The position numbers and the translations under genes are program-made. A model generated the notes under the pieces. That model made no database searches, was not told the DNA's origin, and saw only the letters and a program-made list of their open reading frames with translations. A stretch of DNA of 64,000 nt from Euclidia mi (lineage: Eukaryota > Arthropoda > Insecta > Lepidoptera > Erebidae), in the NCBI GenBank assembly GCA_944739405.2, contig OX123190.2, positions 20,310,807-20,374,806 of the forward strand. The letters run 5' to 3'. Below, one piece after another: positions 24,501 to 30,500 of this stretch; within the stretch, counting starts at the first letter, position 1, and each line of letters starts with the position of its first letter.

Positions 24501-27500
24501 GGTTGGGGTTCATTTGTTCAGACCCACAGGCTACTTCTTTTTTAATATTTTTAAGTTTCATGTGAATGTGACTTATTAAATATGTCTATATTGTGCTAGT
24601 TTAGTATATGATTATTGAAAAAAACCGTATTAATTGACAACAACATTATAGAAATACCAGCTCATAGGTATACCTATGAAAAATTCAATGTAGTTAACCA
24701 GTTACTAAGTTATTCAAATTGTATAGAACAAGGCGACGAAAAGAGTGGCCCTGAGTTTCTTGCCTGATTCTTTTCATGAGGTCCTACTTTCTGAACAGGC
24801 ATTATGTAAACATGCATTTAAAATATCTTTTTTTTTTTTCATTTTATTATCTATGACTTTCTGACGTGTCCAAAAAATCTTACCAAATTTTTTTTATGGA
24901 AGTAAACATAGGTACCAATTTGAGTTTGAGTTTTTCGGGCACTATTGCTTACTGCACTATAATGTCGTTAACATAAAACTCAGTTGAAAAAAATAGACTC
25001 AATCATTTTAACTACTGCAAATTTAATTTCTGTTCATATTTGTGTAACGAACTTTTTCGAGCATTTTCTACAGCCTTTCACAGTTTACTGCTTAGGTATG
25101 CGTTCCAGGATTTGGTCTACTTTACCACGCTAGCCAGATGGGTTGGATTTTGATTTTCTGCGCAATAATAGGTAGGTATATATTCTGTTTCCTCAGTCGC
25201 CTCTTATGACACCCAGGGAATGAAAAGGGATGGTGAAATTTTGTATTCCTAATCCGTCCGCACACGAACTACCTTAATTATTCGAGATTGTTATTTATTG
25301 GGACCACAGCTTACGACTCAACTTTAACTGCGACCACTCAATAATAAGTGCGACGTCACGTCAACTGGATTCAAATAAGTAAGTAAAAATAAGTAGGTAA
25401 GTAGCTCACCTGTAATTTAGCAACATCTCTCTTTAGTGCATTCACTTTGTTCTTTATCCACATGAAGTAAAGTCGCCATCGGTTCTGCGGTATTATCTTA
25501 GAAAAGTCTGTATTTTCGGTTATGTTTAGAGGTAATTCTCTGGAACGATATTTCAACATGTCCTGCAAAAGAAAATTTATAGCAATATAAAAATTATCCA
25601 TGTATAATTTGCCTGATTAAGTGATTAAAATACTCACCTGAAATAAATTTATTTTAGAATTAATATCTTGTATCATCATTTCTGCCTGGTATCTTTCATG
25701 AAATTTTTTCTTCGTTTTTGTATAATCTAAAACTATATCTTTCAATGCTAATTTTGCATCTATTAATGAAAAAGAACTGACGCGTTTCTTTAAATCCGCT
25801 AAATGTGTTCTTTTGTCCTTATCGTCATCAAGCATTATGTTATACTCTGTTCTCCTATTATTAAATTCATTGTCATCCATATCATTGATGTCAAAATTAG
25901 CATATTCTTCTAAACACTGATTAAAATCTGTATAATATGCGCCGTTGTTTTCAAACAACCAATGCATTAAAGGATCTTGTATAGATGGATACCTCTGATA
26001 ATAATTGCAAAGTAGTTTAATTTGTGGAATTTCATCTTCAAACGCTTTGCAATTGATGACGTCGTGATTTAGAATGTCAAGCAACAATAAAGTCTCTTGA
26101 AATTCGTCAATAGATTTTTTTAGCTGCGCTTTGGTTTCCATGAATGAATCTGCTACTCTGGACATCCGGAAACCCTGAAGCTTTCGGAGAGTTGACAAAT
26201 TGAATTGATCCATAGCTTTATTACGAGATTGACTTCCGATTCGTACAATATCCTTAGTGACCTTCGATATCTCGTCAAGAAATTGATCTAGTGCGTGATT
26301 TGTATAACATATCACGAGCATGAGACAACCATTTTCAGATTCAATATTTTGTAACAAAGCTTTCGCCACGTTAAGACCCACATACGTTTTGCCTGTGCCT
26401 GGTGGCCCCTGTATAACAGCAAACTCATGTGTTAGCGCCAATTTATACGCTTCATACTGACTCTCATTGAAATGTAGTTCATCCTTCGAAGGCCATGATT
26501 CCGGCTGTAAAACTCTCCATTTAATCGCAGGTAAGTCTTCTTTAAATCTGGGCAAAACCAGGTCATTTTCGTGTAATTCTTCCGATGTTTTACTAGTGCT
26601 GTCAGTAGTCACTTCTACAATAGAGTATTCTGTATCTTCGGTCAAGTAAGCAGGCGCGTCAGAGGAAGGCTAAAATAAATCTGATATTAGTAGGTAAGGA
26701 CCTATTGATTATAGCTACCTATAGTAGAAAGAAAGAAAAAGCATTTATTTCTGCCACTGAACACACGGCACAGTAAATACAACGTGGTTAACAAAATAAT
26801 ATAAAATCATGCAAAAATTGCATGAAAAATTGTCAGCTGAAGAAAATAAACTTCACAAAATTAATGACATGTGTCTTTATTCGCACTGTGTAAAACGAGA
26901 CAGAGAAAAATTGTATACACACGACACTCCAGCGCACCGTGACAACAAGAACAAATAAAAATGCGCACAAACAGAAATACGTACGGTGACATGGACAATA
27001 TATTGCTGCATAGCTAAATGTTGTGGAAATGTTTCCGCCTGTAGAGCCTTCAGCACATGGTAATAAGGTTCATAGTAAACTTCACTTTCTATCATCGTGA
27101 AAGTATCTCCATCACGAACATATGTCCCATTGCTGGTGTTAATAATTGATATGGCTATCTGAAAATCACCAATAGGTCATATATTTAGAATACAGGGTGT
27201 AAAAAAGACCCTTAATGAAAACTGAAACCCCATATTTTACCAATGATAACGATTTTTTTTTACTTCGGCACCATACCTGGGAAATTACTGGTTCAGGAGA
27301 TATTGAGGCTCAAGGTTACTATGGAATTTTAGTAATTAGGTACACAAACGATGCATTTACCCCGCCAACCTGTTCTATAGATGTCCTATGCACCCATGGA
27401 TAAGTAAGTAGGGTTTTTGAAAATTGCACGCGCGCACATTTTATTGCGGATTAAAAAAGTGTCTCTTTAAAAAAATATATCGTTTCCCAGGGTTTTAATT

Positions 27501-30500
27501 TTGCTTAGTATGACTTGGCATGATGTCCAAAACGAGTAGATTTCGGCTTGGTGATGGGTCTTGTGACACCCTGTATATAATTACTTAAGTGGCAAACTAG
27601 TTAGCGAGTATCACAACACTTATTTACTCAATATTACTTCAAAATTTCATAACCTTAATTTTTTTTACGGATTTGATGGTGGTGTAATTTAGATTTCTTT
27701 ACATTTAAAAACCCGTCGAGGGTTCGGAAGAGATGTTGAGATCAAAAAAATAATAAAGTCTTACCCTGCCGTTAGCTAAAAGAACATTATCACGGTCTAG
27801 TATAGTAGCCACTATGACATTGTCAAAAGTATGTCCTGTGGTAAACAATACTAAAGAACCGAACAGAAATCTCTTGCTGTGTGCCCAGTTGATCCTTTTG
27901 AATTGTTTGTTGTTTTCAATATCGATTTGTACAAGACGTCCAATTTTCAAATTGGATATGTAAGGTCCGATAAATTTTACATTTTGGTAAACTCTGTAAA
28001 AAAAATGATAAAGTAAAAGTTTAGTTACATTAAAATTAAACTGCATAAAGTTAAACTACGTTAAAATTAAGCTACATAAAATTAAGCTACGTAAAATTAA
28101 GCTACGTAAAGTTAATCTACTTTCACGTGAAATGTGTGTTATGATAACTTTAGGACGAAAATAACGTTATAGAATACAATAGGTACAGAATAAAAAATAA
28201 TGTAGCTTACCGCACGTTGTCATATTTCCGTTTATTAGGATCTGCTAGATACTGATCTGTTGAAAGGAAAGACTGTTAGAAGTTTAATTTATTACATTAA
28301 AAACACATAAAAAACAACTTAAACCTTTATTTTTTTTATTTTTAACTTACTCATTAAGGTTTGCGGTTAAATATTTAAATGAGTGTAATAAGAATAAGAA
28401 CTCACGTATGCCCACTCTTAGTGGTCCAAGACAGTCTTCTCTGAGTAGCCTGAACTGCACATCTAGATAGTGTTGCACGTCGCTGTAGCCGCCGGCGACG
28501 ATGTTCGGGCGTAAGAACGGCTGGCACTGCAGCAAGTCTGCTCGAGTCGGCACCACGCTCAGCTCGCGGAAGTCCTCCGGTGGTTTCATGTCTACATCAG
28601 CTTCATTCATCTCCCTGTTTTTTTCTGACTACGGGCACAGAAAGTAAGGAATAAAAGATGTTAAATTTGAAGCTGACATTTCAAAATTATCACGGAAACG
28701 TCATCGTAACGCTGAGACTGGGACACTTATTCATGAGCCAGCCTATCTCCTCCAATCACAGCGTTTGTCTCTACATATATGTTGATGTAAGGAAAATATC
28801 GTTCTACACGCTGATCACACGCACTTGTCATGTTTATGTAGTCAATCTTCTTTTTCTAAATTAGCTTGAAGATTGCCTTTGTCAAGTCATACTGATATGG
28901 TTTCCCTATTATTAACTGTAGGTCTTTTAGGTCTTGCGTAATTATTGGAAAATAAAGATAAAAATAATACCCTGTTCCTATACCTCTAAATAATTTTAAC
29001 ACATTAGTAGGTATGCGTAAAAATACATAGGTAGGTACATCTAGATATATAATTCACATAGCTTACCTTATTTCCATCGGCATAAGATTTCAATCTATTC
29101 CTTAATTCATCTAATCTCGTCATGTACTCCTCTGCTAACACAAAATCATGTCTTTCGTTTAGATATTCCAAACATGTTTTAGATATGTTTTCTATCAGCG
29201 CTCTACATCTCTTGACTGCTACAGCTGGGGATATTTCTACAATATCGCCACAAAATACTACAAAGTTTTTCCAAAATGCACTTTGATTATTCCAGTATAA
29301 TCGATTTGGAGATTTATTTTCAGTATAAGGCAAATCCATCAGATAATTTCGCAAGTTTGATATGAATTCCGAGTTACATACATCCAAGATTAGTTTTGAT
29401 TTTAATTCGTCAAACGGTGATTGGGATACTTTGGCAAGTATTTCAAATATTAATATATAAATATCAGATCCTTGTATTGGTGAATTGATCATCGTCATTA
29501 GTCCTTCTCTATGTTCGCTAAGTTTAAGAAATATATCTTTTGTCTCTGTGTTCGCTATTTTTTCCAAAGTTATAAAACCAATAAATTGATTTCTTCTTCG
29601 TCTGTTTTGGGGTTCATCTTGTTGTCTATTGAAAGAATTTGGTTTTCGGCCTCCACCGGTATGTCCCGGTTGACGTGAGTCATCTAAAAGCACAACAACA
29701 GACCAATAGAAATTAAGACTTATTTATCCAAAAAAAATATCTGAAATTCCGTTAGTTATCAAAAACTTACCATTATAAAGGCCGAAACTATATAGGCCTT
29801 CTCGTTGTTGAGGTTGTCTTGCAGGATGATGATGTTCAGAGTTTCTCTGGCCAGCTGGTCGGTTTGAAAATCGATTATGCGACCTGTCAGTGCTGCTATC
29901 CATATTCCGCGGTCTTGGTGGACCTAATAATAAGCGCAGACGTAAATTATTAATTTTCTAATATATAAATAAGTACTATGAAATGAATTTACTACAGAAT
30001 GAAATTCTCTTTGGCAAATGTGGCGCAGGTAGACGTACCTCTGTTCTGTGGATTCTGTCGGCTTGTACCAGGCCCAAGAAGCGGCTGCCCGTTATTTGGT
30101 CTTCTAAAGTTTTGAACTGGACCACTATTTAGATTTCTGGGTCGATTTCGCCAGTTGGACTTTCCTGTAAACATTTAATTAATTTGTGTCCAGTGATCAA
30201 ACATATGGCCTGGTCGTGGGATCGATCCCAGCGCAGTAAATAGGGCTGTGCTAACGGCACCCGGGAACCGCGCAAAAGTGGACAATAAGATAATTACATG
30301 TTACCTACAGTTTCCAAGGGCGCAGTTATCGAAGCTCGCACCACACGTATAATAGGCTAGTCACTGGTCGATCCTAATCATGTTCTTGTCAGAGCAATAA
30401 AAACCCACCCAATCTCACAAATGTATGGCGTTTCTAATAATTATACATAGTAGAAAACCTACTGGCTAGGTACTTATTTCATGAACAAAATATTTATTCG

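Larger units (their letters stand above)
6863..25409 (-). other. ZNFX1: ZNFX1 intron 10, 18.5 kb, packed with mobile elements
   Basis: No ZNFX1 coding sequence lies between the donor at 25409 and the acceptor at 6863, and the protein reads straight across (…VAKLQ|SDVSPVVAAYEE…) in phase 0. The interval holds the LINE, MULE-like, Myb/SANT-like, hAT, mariner and SINE features listed below. Whether the full intron is spliced in one step is not visible from the sequence. Confidence 0.75.

Noticed and set aside
27193..27573. Extra ZNFX1 exon in the 62-codon plus-strand frame at 27215
   Set aside because: Wrong strand and wholly inside the CAGGGTGT MITE.
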